A stretch of 64,000 nucleotides of DNA. It comes from JACCYI01 sp963828075. GTDB lineage: Bacteria; Actinomycetota; Thermoleophilia; Solirubrobacterales; Solirubrobacteraceae. The notes under the pieces were generated by a model that was given only the letters and a program-made list of their open reading frames with translations, did no database searches and was not told the origin of the DNA. The position numbers were made by a program, and so were the translations under genes. The stretch covers positions 930,001 to 994,000 of the forward strand of contig CAWHDH010000017.1 of the NCBI GenBank assembly GCA_963828075.1, written 5' to 3'. This document shows positions 34,362 through 43,161 of this stretch, in pieces; positions within the stretch are counted from its first letter, which is position 1, and each line of letters starts with the position of its first letter.

Positions 34362-34645
34362 GCCGCCGACTCTATCCCTCGCCCGGCGGGCTCCCTTGGA
34401 ATCGTCATGGTCGGCGCCTCGACGGCGAGGACGTCGACGAGCTGGGCGAGGCGCTGGGCCGCCAGCTCCGCCATGCGCCCGGCGCCGTCCAGCGTCAGGA
34501 GCACGCGGCCGGGGCGGTGGCGGTCGCCGGCGCGGAACTCGAGCGCGACGACGGTGCACTGGCGCGCACGGCAGGTCGAGACGATGCGTTCGAGCACGGC
34601 GAAGCCGTCGGTGACGCGGAGCTCGAGGTGATGGCGGTGGGGCAT
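34286..34645 (-). CDS. ACT-domain protein resembling acetolactate synthase small subunit (IlvM type)
   Basis: The first about 78 residues match an IlvM-like ACT domain: LELRVTDGFAVLERIVSTCR, then TVVALEFRAGD, and a closing RLAQLVDVLAVEA. Such subunits regulate acetohydroxyacid synthase in branched-chain amino acid synthesis. No catalytic subunit is nearby, although ilvD is at 52110. AAAGG lies seven bases before ATG 34645. The last about 40 residues overlap the next gene in another frame and have poor codon bias, so they look like read-through after a lost stop or a small frameshift near 34400. A stand-alone ACT sensor role is an alternative. Confidence 0.6.
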   Translation of the reverse strand: MPHRHHLELRVTDGFAVLERIVSTCRARQCTVVALEFRAGDRHRPGRVLLTLDGAGRMAELAAQRLAQLVDVLAVEAPTMTIPREPAGRGIESAAWSHRSPTCRSSPRTPRIGSLATAG

Positions 34646-34843
34646 GGACGGGCCTTTCGTGGGTCCCGTCCGATCGCGTCAAGTGGTCGTGCACACCACC
34701 GCCGCCCGGTTCCGGGACGGTCGGCCTGCGCACGGACTGCTGCGCAGGCTCAGGTGGCAATGACGAGAATCGACGCGCCGCCAAGGCTGCGGAGGCAGCC
34801 GGGCACTTCAGCGATCAGGCGGCGGTCGAGCACGCTGGGAAGA

Positions 34844-36547
34844 CTATCGCCCGTGCCAAGGCGCGGCCGCCGCGCCGGCGCGCAGCGACGGACCAAGGCC
34901 GTCGCCCGGAGCCTCGCGCCATGCCTCGATCTCCTCGAGCACGTTGCGGCGTTCGGTGCCCGAGCGGATCATGTCGGTCACCGCGAGCTGCAGCACGCAC
35001 ACGCTGAGCAGGTCGCTGAGCGGGTACCGCTCGGGCGCCGGCGACTGCAGGCTCGCCGCCCAGTCCCTGTACATCGCGGTGTGACCCTTGTCGCGAACCA
35101 GCCGGCGGCGCACGCGACGGCGCCCGGCCTCGAGCACGGTCAACGTGCGGAAGTCGTCGATCGTCAGGGTCAGGCCGTCCCGGCGCACGTCGATCCACTC
35201 CTGGACGCCGCGCGTGGCGTCGCCCCGCACGGTGCCGAGGATGGTGAGCAACGAGCCGTCGGCGAAGGCGACGCTGATCGACCGCTCCTCGGCCGACGGG
35301 ATACTGCGGTCGCTGGCCAGCGGCGGCGAGATGCGGACCTCGACCGGATCCACCCCGGTTCCCACCAGGTGGACGCCAAGATCGAGCCAGTGGCAGAGGT
35401 TGCCGGCCACGCGGGTGCCCTGGTTGGGCCACAGGAACCAGTGGGTGTCGCGCATCGGAAGCTCGCGAACGATGCACGAGATGGTCAGCGGTCCTTCGCC
35501 CTCCCGGAGCGCCGCCCGCACCTGGGGCATGAGCGGCGCGCGGCGACGGTTGAATCCGACCTCGATGCGTCCGGGCGCCTCGTGCCACGCCGAGACGAGC
35601 GTCGTGAGGTCCTCGGCGGTGACGATCGCCGGCTTCTCGACGAACACCGAGTGCCCGGCGCGGCTCGCGTACGCGGCGAGGCTCGCGTGCGAGTCGTGCG
35701 CGGTGGCCACGATGACCGCGCCACCGGCGGGGAGCGCGTCCACCGCCTCGTACGGGTCGGTCGTCGCGATCCGGAACCCGGAGCGCCGTGCGGCGCCGAT
35801 GGCGATGTGCGGCTCGCGGTCGGCCAGCACCAACGGCGCCAGCGAAGCGCACCGGGACAGCGCCGCGAGGGTCTCGATCCGCGCGTAGTCGCCGGCGCCC
35901 AGCAAGGCCAGCGGGGTGCCGCGGGGACGCGGCCGGACGCGGCCGACCTGCTGCATCGTCGACTCTTCGCCGGACGCAGGTGCCGGCCGCGCCTCGCGGA
36001 TCCCAGCGCCGTCCGTGACGGCGACGCGGACCCCGGCGAGCGCACCCTCCAGTGCGTCGACGAGCTCCTCGGGGACCGGGTTGCCGGAGTACAGGTAGCG
36101 CTCGTGCCCGTGGCGCTCGAGCGTCGCGGCCTGCTCGCGAAGTCGGTCGGCCGCCTCGGCGAACGCCTGGCTGCCGAGCGGTCCGGCGAGCGGACGTACC
36201 AGGGTGCCGGGGACGAGGAAGTGGCTCGCGGCGGCGGGCGCGCACGGCGCCAGCGCGAGCACCCACCTGCCGTCGCCGCGACAGCGTCCATAGACGAGCG
36301 TCACGTGCCAATGGCCGAGGTAGTGGCGCTGCTCGACCTTCGCGCGGACCTTGCTCCAGGTCCGCGCCGGCCCCTCGAGGACGAGGAAGACCCGCACCTT
36401 CCGCGCCGGGGCGATCATGATCCGTCCGCCGCTCTTGTCGGCGATCCGGGCGACGCCCGCGCACGAACGCGCCGCCACGATCACGCCGCCGGGCGACGGC
36501 GCGTAACACGGAGCGGCGATCCAACGGCGCCTCCACCGGACCTTCAC
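34844..36547 (-). CDS. Gfo/Idh/MocA-family oxidoreductase with unrecognised N-terminal domain
   Basis: The C-terminal two thirds (about residues 215-560) are a Gfo/Idh/MocA NAD(P)-dependent oxidoreductase: LALLGAGDYARIETLAALSR is the Rossmann segment, and VFVEKPAIVTAEDLTTLV carries the catalytic EKP motif. These enzymes oxidise or reduce sugars and cyclitols. The first about 210 residues (VRVFLVLEGPARTWSKVRAK onward) are a separate module I cannot assign. GTG 36547 is the longest start; ATG 36418 would drop 43 residues. Between this gene and the upstream ACT gene (34646-34843) I see no gene, only a GC-rich gap. It lies downstream of the GH92 gene with a 78-base gap. Confidence 0.8.
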   Translation of the reverse strand: MKVRWRRRWIAAPCYAPSPGGVIVAARSCAGVARIADKSGGRIMIAPARKVRVFLVLEGPARTWSKVRAKVEQRHYLGHWHVTLVYGRCRGDGRWVLALAPCAPAAASHFLVPGTLVRPLAGPLGSQAFAEAADRLREQAATLERHGHERYLYSGNPVPEELVDALEGALAGVRVAVTDGAGIREARPAPASGEESTMQQVGRVRPRPRGTPLALLGAGDYARIETLAALSRCASLAPLVLADREPHIAIGAARRSGFRIATTDPYEAVDALPAGGAVIVATAHDSHASLAAYASRAGHSVFVEKPAIVTAEDLTTLVSAWHEAPGRIEVGFNRRRAPLMPQVRAALREGEGPLTISCIVRELPMRDTHWFLWPNQGTRVAGNLCHWLDLGVHLVGTGVDPVEVRISPPLASDRSIPSAEERSISVAFADGSLLTILGTVRGDATRGVQEWIDVRRDGLTLTIDDFRTLTVLEAGRRRVRRRLVRDKGHTAMYRDWAASLQSPAPERYPLSDLLSVCVLQLAVTDMIRSGTERRNVLEEIEAWREAPGDGLGPSLRAGAAAAPWHGR

Positions 36548-36625
36548 GACTCGACACTACAGACGGAGCGGGACGACGCTCAGCGGCGGTGTCATGGAAA
36601 CGCCCCGCGTGGGCGGCCGGCGCTC

Positions 36626-39600
36626 CTACCGAGCCGCCGCCCCCGTCGCCCGACGTGGTGCGAGCCGGAGCGGGAGCCGGGCGGCGGCACGCCGCAGCAC
36701 GCCGTCGGCGCCGCGGGTGAGCAGCTCGACGCTGACCCGGCGCGGCGGGCCGCCGCGGCGCCGCTGGAGCGCCTCCAAGGCGCTGCGGCTCACGCGCAGG
36801 GTCACCGTGCGCGACGCGTCCGGCGCCACCGAGATGGTCGCGCGGCCGACCACCAGCCGCCCGGACAGCAGCGTGAGCACGCCGGAGCAGCGGTTCGCGG
36901 TGCTCGACGGGCAGCGGACGGCGACCCGCACCCTCCGGTCGCGGCCGACGCGCAGCACCCGCCGCGCGATCCGGACGATCGCGGGCTTGCCGGCCGGCGG
37001 TGCGGCGGGGGCGGCCGGCTGCCCCGGGGTGTCGGCGCCGGCGCCCGGCTTCGTCGGGGTGGTGGCCTCGCCCTCGGCGTCGCCGGGGCGGGCGAGCAGC
37101 TCGATCTCGGCCAGCGAGGTCTTCGGCTCCCCCGTCGTGCCCGTCACCTCGAGCCGGTACTGGCGGAACGCGCCGGGGTGGGCGATCTTGAACGCGCGGG
37201 TCTGCAGCCGCCAGCGGAACTCCTCGCCCGAGCGCTCGTCGACGACCGTCCACGTCTCGCCGTCGTCGGAGCCCTTGAGCACCCAGCTGCGCGGATCGCC
37301 CGGCGCCTCGGTGTCCTTCGTCGCGGCGCGCCCGGAGGTCAGCGTGTAGAACGTCACCCGGCGGCGCTCGGACCCGCCGAACGCGTACTGCACCCACGGC
37401 GTCTGTGACGCGAACGAGACGCGAGACCCCGAGGTGTTGTCGAACAGGCGCGCGACGTCGACGCCGCCCTCGGCGGTCGCGACGCCGCGCTCCGGGCCGG
37501 TGATGTCGCGCAGCGGATCGGGCCGCGCGCCCGGCTTGGTCAGTGACGGTGGCGCGTCGGCCTCACCGGTTCCCCACGCCGACGGCTCGGGGCCCATCGC
37601 GAACTCCAGCCGCCCGCCGCGCGCCAGGTCGGCGTGCGTCAGGAACGTTTTGGAGTGCTCGGCGCCGTTGAGCTTGACCCCCTGCACGTAGACGTTGCGA
37701 TCGCTGTTCTCCGGGGCCTCGATGACCAGGTCGCCGCCCGGGAGATGGACCGTCGCCTTGCGGAACAGCGGCGAGCCGATCGCGTAGTACGGCGAGCCGA
37801 CCTGCAGCGGATAGAAGCCCAGCGCGCTGAAGACGTACCACGCCGACATCTCGCCGTTGTCCTCGTCGCCGGGGTAGCCCTGGCCGATCTCCGACCCCGT
37901 GTAGAGCCGGGCGAGCACGTCGCGGACCTTCTCCTGGGCCTTGGCCGGCTGCCCGGTGTAGTCGTACATGTACGGGATGTGGTGCGAGACCTGGTTGGAG
38001 TGGCCGTACTGGCCCATCCGCACGTCGCGCGCCTCGACCATCTCGTGGATGGTCCCGCCGTAGGAGCCGGGGAAGCGGGCGGTCTCGGGCGTCGAGAAGA
38101 ACTCGTCGAGCTTCGCCGCGAGCTTGTCGCGGCCGCCGAGCAGGTTCGCGAGGCCCTGGCCATCCTGCGGGGCGTGGAACGCGAAGTTCCAGCCGTTGGT
38201 CTCGGTGAACTCGTGGCCCCACACGCGCGCGTCGAACTCCTCGGAGGTCGTGTTCCACGCGCCCGCCCCCGTCTTGGCCTGGAAGAAGCCGATCGACGGG
38301 TCGAACATGTTCGCGTAGTTGCGGGCGCGGTCGAGGAAGTACTCGTGCTCCTCGGCGTAGCGCCGGCGGGTGGCCTCGGCGATGCCGGGCCGGTCGGCGA
38401 GCGCCTTGGCCATGTTGGCGATCCCGAAGTCGTTGATGAAGCCCTCGAGGCCCCACGACGCCGACTCGTCGGTCGAGGACGGCGTGTAGCCGAGGAAGAT
38501 CGAGCTCTCGATCCCCTTGCGGCCCACCCCGTCCGGCTCGCCGAGCGGGTTGACCGTCGCGTTCTTGAGCGCGGCGTCGTAGCCCGCCTCGGCGTCGAAG
38601 CCGGTGACGCCCTTGACGTAGGCGTCGGCGAACGCGACGTCCGAGCTCGTCCCCGTCATCAGGTCCGCGTAGCCGGGCGACGACCAGCGCGTCAGCCAGC
38701 CGCCGTCGCGGTACTGCTGCACGAAGCCGTCGACGAGCTCGCCGGCGACCTCCGGCGCGAACAGCGAGTAGGCCGGCCATGTCGTGCGGTAGGTGTCCCA
38801 GAACCCGTTGTTCACGAAGACCTTGCCCTCGACGATCTTCGCGCCCGTCTGCGTCGCGGTGCTGGCGCCCTCACTCTTCGAGAACGGGCTCGCGTAGGCG
38901 TAGGTCGGGTGCTCGGCGCTGCCGGTGTTCTCGTGGCCGGCGTTCGGATACAGGTGGAGCCGGTACAGGCTCGAGTAGAGCGTCGTGAGCTGGTCCTCGG
39001 TCGCGCCCTCGACCTCGACGACGCCGAGCCGCTCGTCCCACTTCTGCCGGGCGCGCTCGGCCACGGTGGCGAAGGTGTCGGTGGGCGCGAGCTCGAGCGC
39101 CAGGTTCTTCTTGGCCTGGTCGACGCTGATCAGCGACGTCGCGATCCGCATCGTCACGACCTTCTCCGCGCTCGTGTCGAAGCCGACGTAGCCGGTGACG
39201 TCGCCGCCGGGGTCGCCGTCCAGACTGCCGCCGGCGGTGACCGGGCGGTCGAAGGTGGCGTGGACGAAGAGGCGGGTCGCGCCCTCGGACAGGCCGCTGC
39301 GGACGTCGGAGTAGCCGCTGACCGTGCCCGCCGCCTCGTCGACCGTGAGCCCGCCGGCGTCGCTGACGTTGTCGAAGACGAGGCTCGAGGCGTCGCCGGT
39401 GAACTCGAAGCGGAAGATCGCGGCGTGGTCGGTCGGCGCGAGATCGGTGCGGATGCCGTTCTCGAACTCGACGCCGTAGCGGTGTGGCTTGGCCACCTCG
39501 TTCGCGTGCCGGAAGGCGAGCGCGCGGGCCTCGCGGCGGGCGTCGGGCGTCTCCGACGCCGACGGCATCACCTGGAAGGTCTGGCGGTCGCCCATCCACG

Positions 39601-40993
39601 GGCTCGGCTCGTGACTCACCGAGAACGCCTCGATCTCCGGCAGGTTCGCGTCGTTGTTGTCGGCGTGGTACTCGTAGAGCCAGCTGGTCGAGCCGGCGTC
39701 GGTCACCGGCGTCCAGAAGTTGAAGCCGTTGGGCACCGCCGTGGCCGGGATGTTGTTGCCGCGCGAGAAGCCGCCGGAGGAATGCGTGCCGCGCGTGGTG
39801 AGCACGTGGTCGGTCGGGTGCTCCTTGGGCTCCGGCGTCGCTGCCGGCGCGATGACGATGTCGTCGACCCAGCCGTTGAACAGGCCGGGCCCGGCGGGCT
39901 TGTCGTACGCGACGAGGATGCGGGTGATCGTCTTGCCCGCGGCGACGTCGCCGATCCGCGCGCGCCGGAAGTTCCACTGGTCGGGATACACCGAGCGCGA
40001 CCGGCCCTGGCCCTGCGGGCTCAGCTCGAAGCCGTGGTGGTCGCGGACGCCGAGCTCTGACAGGTAGGTGCCGTCGGTGAACGCGAGGTCGACGGCCGCG
40101 TACGTGCTCGGGTAGCCCAGGTCGTTCGTGGTGAATTCGGGGAAGATCAGATAGGAGAGCTCGGTCTGGGACGTCACCTCGACGTCGACGTTGAAGACCT
40201 TGTTGTAGGCGTAGCCGTGCCCCTCGACGGTGTGGCCGCCGCCGTACTGCAGCGCGCCGAGGCCGGTGAACCCGGCGTTGGGTTTCATGGTCGCGCCGTT
40301 GACCGGGCCTGTGGACACGAAGCTCTTCATGTCCGTCACCGGCGGCGGCGTGGTGTCGCCGTCGGAGAGCTCGAGCTCGGCGAGCTGGAGGGCGTCATCG
40401 CCGCTGTTGGCGTCGACGTCGAGCCGGTAGTACTCGTACGCGGTCTCGTTCTCGACGGCGAACTCGCGCGTCTCGAACCGGTCGGCGAAGGACTCGTCGG
40501 TGCGGCGATCGAGCGTCGTCCAGGTCGAGCCGTCGTCGGAGCCCTGCAGCGACCAGTCGCGCGGGTCGCGGTCCGACGCGTCGTTGGCCGACGTGAGCGC
40601 GTAGCGCATCACGGCGATCGGCTCGGACAGGCGGTACTGCGCCCACCCCGTGGACTGGAAGGCCAGCCACTTGGAGTTGGCGTTGCCGTCGTTGAGGTTG
40701 GGCGGCGACTCGTTCGCCGGACTCGTGCCGCTGGCGGTGACCTCTTCGACCTTGTCGCGGATGCTTCCCGACAGCCCGCTGCTCGTGGTGCCGGTGACCC
40801 CGGACATCTTCTTGTTGCCGGCCGCGTTGGTCTCGGCGGTGTCGGCCCAGTCGGGGGCCGGCTCGTCGGCCTCGAACGACGTCGAGAAACTCGTCGCCGC
40901 GAGCCCTGGAGACGCCACGACGAGCAGCGCCAGGGCCGCCGCCAGCATCCCACCGGTCGCCCGCCCCATGAACCCGCACACCCCTGCACGCAT
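36626..40993 (-). CDS. Secreted GH92 glycosidase (alpha-mannosidase type) with two discoidin-like domains
   Basis: This 1455-residue exported enzyme has a signal peptide (about 1-32), an F5/8-type C (CBM32-like) domain (about 70-215), a beta-sandwich, then the GH92 module (about 400-1190). Family landmarks are WDTYRTTWPAYSLFAP, NGWNFAFHAPQD and GYPGDEDNGEMSAWYVFSAL, the last holding the acidic catalytic/calcium residues. A second discoidin-like domain (about 1215-1335) and an Arg-rich basic C-terminal module follow. GH92 enzymes are calcium-dependent exo-alpha-mannosidases acting on fungal or glycoprotein mannans. ATG 40993 has GGAGG at ideal distance. A perfect LacI-type palindrome lies just upstream, suggesting sugar induction. 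Confidence 0.94.
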   Translation of the reverse strand: MRAGVCGFMGRATGGMLAAALALLVVASPGLAATSFSTSFEADEPAPDWADTAETNAAGNKKMSGVTGTTSSGLSGSIRDKVEEVTASGTSPANESPPNLNDGNANSKWLAFQSTGWAQYRLSEPIAVMRYALTSANDASDRDPRDWSLQGSDDGSTWTTLDRRTDESFADRFETREFAVENETAYEYYRLDVDANSGDDALQLAELELSDGDTTPPPVTDMKSFVSTGPVNGATMKPNAGFTGLGALQYGGGHTVEGHGYAYNKVFNVDVEVTSQTELSYLIFPEFTTNDLGYPSTYAAVDLAFTDGTYLSELGVRDHHGFELSPQGQGRSRSVYPDQWNFRRARIGDVAAGKTITRILVAYDKPAGPGLFNGWVDDIVIAPAATPEPKEHPTDHVLTTRGTHSSGGFSRGNNIPATAVPNGFNFWTPVTDAGSTSWLYEYHADNNDANLPEIEAFSVSHEPSPWMGDRQTFQVMPSASETPDARREARALAFRHANEVAKPHRYGVEFENGIRTDLAPTDHAAIFRFEFTGDASSLVFDNVSDAGGLTVDEAAGTVSGYSDVRSGLSEGATRLFVHATFDRPVTAGGSLDGDPGGDVTGYVGFDTSAEKVVTMRIATSLISVDQAKKNLALELAPTDTFATVAERARQKWDERLGVVEVEGATEDQLTTLYSSLYRLHLYPNAGHENTGSAEHPTYAYASPFSKSEGASTATQTGAKIVEGKVFVNNGFWDTYRTTWPAYSLFAPEVAGELVDGFVQQYRDGGWLTRWSSPGYADLMTGTSSDVAFADAYVKGVTGFDAEAGYDAALKNATVNPLGEPDGVGRKGIESSIFLGYTPSSTDESASWGLEGFINDFGIANMAKALADRPGIAEATRRRYAEEHEYFLDRARNYANMFDPSIGFFQAKTGAGAWNTTSEEFDARVWGHEFTETNGWNFAFHAPQDGQGLANLLGGRDKLAAKLDEFFSTPETARFPGSYGGTIHEMVEARDVRMGQYGHSNQVSHHIPYMYDYTGQPAKAQEKVRDVLARLYTGSEIGQGYPGDEDNGEMSAWYVFSALGFYPLQVGSPYYAIGSPLFRKATVHLPGGDLVIEAPENSDRNVYVQGVKLNGAEHSKTFLTHADLARGGRLEFAMGPEPSAWGTGEADAPPSLTKPGARPDPLRDITGPERGVATAEGGVDVARLFDNTSGSRVSFASQTPWVQYAFGGSERRRVTFYTLTSGRAATKDTEAPGDPRSWVLKGSDDGETWTVVDERSGEEFRWRLQTRAFKIAHPGAFRQYRLEVTGTTGEPKTSLAEIELLARPGDAEGEATTPTKPGAGADTPGQPAAPAAPPAGKPAIVRIARRVLRVGRDRRVRVAVRCPSSTANRCSGVLTLLSGRLVVGRATISVAPDASRTVTLRVSRSALEALQRRRGGPPRRVSVELLTRGADGVLRRAAARLPLRLAPRRATGAAAR

Positions 40994-41027
40994 GCCTCGT
41001 CCTCCCGCCGTGAGCTGGACCCGCCAA

Positions 41028-41049
41028 CGGTTGACAACGTTGTCAACCG
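41028..41049. promoter_or_regulatory. Perfect 22-bp palindrome, LacI-family-type operator
   Basis: The perfect dyad has core TTGACAACGTTGTCAA (41031-41046) extended by CGG/CCG. It lies 35 bases upstream of the GH92 start and contains a TTGACA that may serve as the -35. The central ACGT and length are typical of LacI-family operators for glycan-use genes. No LacI-type gene is in the window. Confidence 0.75.
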
Positions 41050-41202
41050 CTCCCGAAACGGATAGTGGCGGACGAGCGGCGGCGCGTCAAGCCCGGATTT
41101 CTCGCAACGGGCGCGCGATGTGTGCCGGAGGATGCGCGAGGCCGTGCCGATCGTGCAACGCCGCGTGCACGGCGTCGTGGCCCCGGCGTAGCGTGGAGCG
41201 CC

Positions 41203-41697
41203 ATGCCTCGCGCACCGCTCGTCCTCGCCGTCGTCGCCCTGCTCGTGCTGGGCTGCGAGGCGCTGCCCGCCCAGCAGGACGCCGGTGCGCCCGACAGCGG
41301 TCGCGTCGTGCGCGTGGTCGACGGCGACACGATCCACGTCCAGATCGGCGGCGTCCGCGAGAAGGTCCGCTACATCGGCATCGACACCCCCGAGACCCAC
41401 CGGCCGGGGACGGGAGTGCAGTGCTTCGCCCGCGCCGCCTCGGCGGCCAACGAGCGGCTGGTCGCCGACCGGCGCGTCCGCCTCGTCGCCGACGTCGAGG
41501 CGCGCGACCGCTACGGCCGCCGGCTTGCCTACGTCTACCGCGTCGACGACGGCCGCTTCGTCAACGCCGAGCTCGTCCGCCGGGGCTTCGCGAAGCCACT
41601 GACCGTCCCACCCAACGTCCGCCACGCCGCGCGGTTCCGGCGGCTGGGGCGTGAGGCGAGGGCGGCCGGGCGCGGATTGTGGCGTCGCTGCGCGTAG
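41203..41697 (+). CDS. Staphylococcal-nuclease-like lipoprotein
   Basis: The 164-residue protein is a thermonuclease homologue likely anchored outside the membrane: residues 1-18 form a lipoprotein signal with lipobox LVLGC (Cys18). The SNase fold follows with VVDGDTIHV, KVRYIGIDTPETHRPG (Arg57, Asp61, Glu64) and EARDRYGRRLAYVY, supplying the calcium and catalytic residues. It would cut DNA or RNA phosphodiesters at the cell surface, for nutrient use or defence. GGAG lies six bases before ATG 41203. It is divergent from the GH92 gene. Confidence 0.92.
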   Translation: MPRAPLVLAVVALLVLGCEALPAQQDAGAPDSGRVVRVVDGDTIHVQIGGVREKVRYIGIDTPETHRPGTGVQCFARAASAANERLVADRRVRLVADVEARDRYGRRLAYVYRVDDGRFVNAELVRRGFAKPLTVPPNVRHAARFRRLGREARAAGRGLWRRCA

Positions 41698-41943
41698 CGC
41701 ACTCCACTTCACCCCCGCGATGAAGGGGAGGGGTGCGATGAGGAGGCGAGGGACGGACTCCGAACGAGCCTGTCGTCACACTCGCCTCGTTTTCGGCGCC
41801 GAATGTGACGCTGTGCACGCTATGGCGAGCCTGTGGTCATGCACGCTTCCCCGGGCCGGGCGGCCCACTTCCTTTCCCTCGGTGCGCAGTTCAACCCGGC
41901 ACGCGCCATCGCGGCACCCGGATCACTGCCACCCACCCGGGAG
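41698..41943. other. Intergenic region with inverted repeats, no gene seen
   Basis: This 246-base gap lies between convergent genes. It holds CACCCC/GGGGTG arms right after the nuclease stop, CGTCACA (41774-41780) with TGTGACG (41804-41810), and a repeated GAGCCTGT motif. A segment GAGGGACGGACTCCGAA resembles pieces of the repeat at 33953-34164, so it may be a decayed copy. Reading frames here have no coding bias. Confidence 0.4.
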
Positions 41944-42162
41944 CTACTCAGCCCCAGCCTCGATGGCCGGGAACTCGCCGGCGACCCGCGCCCGGCGGCG
42001 GTCACGGATCTCGCGCTGGCCGCCCCCGGTGTGGCCGGGCAGGCGGCGCTCGCTCTTGCGGCGGTCGACGATCACGGTGACGTTGGGATCGTCGTCGTAG
42101 TAGTGCAAGAGCTTGTCGTAGAGCTCATCGCCGAGGGCCTCTGGAACGACGCAATAGATCAC
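41944..42162 (-). CDS. Small conserved actinobacterial hypothetical protein
   Basis: The 72-residue product begins MIYCVVPEALGDELYDKLLH and contains YYDDDPNVTVIVDRRKSERR, then a basic Arg-rich stretch and an acidic C-terminus. I recall similar small proteins in related actinobacteria, but no function is known. The beta-strand/Arg-rich pattern could suit nucleic acid or protein binding. The start is GTG 42162 without a clear ribosome binding site. It is cytosolic. Confidence 0.65.
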   Translation of the reverse strand: MIYCVVPEALGDELYDKLLHYYDDDPNVTVIVDRRKSERRLPGHTGGGQREIRDRRRARVAGEFPAIEAGAE

Positions 42163-42228
42163 GGGGTTGATGCTAACGGTTCGTCACCAAGCTACAACTG
42201 GCCATTCGTCCAGTTTGCCGACCGGCGG

Positions 42229-43026
42229 TCAGCTCGCGAGGACCAGCGCGCCGCGCTCGTCGGCCGCGGCGTTGACGCGGGCCTGCTCCTCGGCGGTCAG
42301 CTCGGAGAGCTCGGCCCCCTGACCGGCGCGCAGCACGCCGCCCGCCTCGTCCGAGAGGTCGACCTCGTAGCGGTACCACGAGAGCTCCCACATCACGGTG
42401 ATGCCGACGACGCTCGGCCGCTCGGGAAGCGGGCGGACCGAGACCGCCGGGGGCCCCAGCGAGCGCGCGACGCCTCCGACCGTGCGCACGTGCTCGGAGC
42501 CGTTGAAGACCTCGAGCGCGCGCGTCATCTTGAGCTCGGCGTTGGTCGGCACCGCCCGCACGTGGCGCGGCTCGCGGGGCGGCTCGTACTCACCCGTCCC
42601 GCGGCTGTCCTCGGGCTCGGGCTCGCGGACGGTGACCCGGCGCCGGCGCGGCGGCGGCGGCGCGGTCGGCTCCGGCCCGAGCACCGGATGCTCGCCGGCC
42701 GCGAGCTCGGCGGCGATCGCGGGATCGATCTCGGCGGGATCGACGGCGGCGGGGCGCGCGGACGGCGTGCGGTCGCGCCGGGCGCGCAGCCGGCCGATGA
42801 GCGAGCGGCCGCGGTCCAGGCCGGCGCCGCCGACGCCGAGCTCGTCGCCGCCGGCCTCCCGGATCCAGCCCTCGTGGGCCGCGCGCGCGGTGCACAGCTC
42901 GCAGACCTGCCGGCGCGCACCGCCGGCCAGGAACGGCACCGCGACCTCGCCGCGCAGCAGCGTCCGGCCGCACACGTCGCACGACACGTCGGACTGGTTC
43001 GTGCGGATGTCGCGGAACTTTGCCAC
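42229..43026 (-). CDS. Zinc-ribbon protein with conserved C-terminal domain
   Basis: The 265-residue protein opens with a treble-clef-like zinc ribbon: CDVCGRTLLRGEVAV then CELCTARAAHEGW (two CxxC pairs). A disordered Pro/Arg-rich linker (PPPPRRRRVTVREPEPEDS) follows, and a C-terminal folded part ending WELSWYRYEVDL ... VNAAADERGALVLAS. I do not recognise a named family. GTG 43026 is preferred; TTG 43044 is possible. It lies downstream of the EF-G-like gene on the same strand, behind a terminator hairpin. Confidence 0.7.
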   Translation of the reverse strand: MAKFRDIRTNQSDVSCDVCGRTLLRGEVAVPFLAGGARRQVCELCTARAAHEGWIREAGGDELGVGGAGLDRGRSLIGRLRARRDRTPSARPAAVDPAEIDPAIAAELAAGEHPVLGPEPTAPPPPRRRRVTVREPEPEDSRGTGEYEPPREPRHVRAVPTNAELKMTRALEVFNGSEHVRTVGGVARSLGPPAVSVRPLPERPSVVGITVMWELSWYRYEVDLSDEAGGVLRAGQGAELSELTAEEQARVNAAADERGALVLAS

Positions 43027-43116
43027 GGCGGGCGAGGGTAGCAACGCCCCTCGCCCGCCGGGTCAGGATTCATGGCGCCGGATCGACCTGCAATCCCGCC
43101 TGCACCAGGCGAGCTG

Positions 43117-43161
43117 GGAGCCGGTCGAAGAAGAAGGTCCGCCCGTTCTTCGACCGGCTCC
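43117..43161 (-). terminator. Perfect 16-bp hairpin after the EF-G-like gene
   Basis: GGAGCCGGTCGAAGAA (43117-43132) and its exact reverse complement (43146-43161) enclose a 13-base loop. The stem overlaps the last base of the EF-G-like gene's stop codon. There is no poly-U, but stem strength and position fit a terminator that separates it from the zinc-ribbon gene. Confidence 0.75.
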
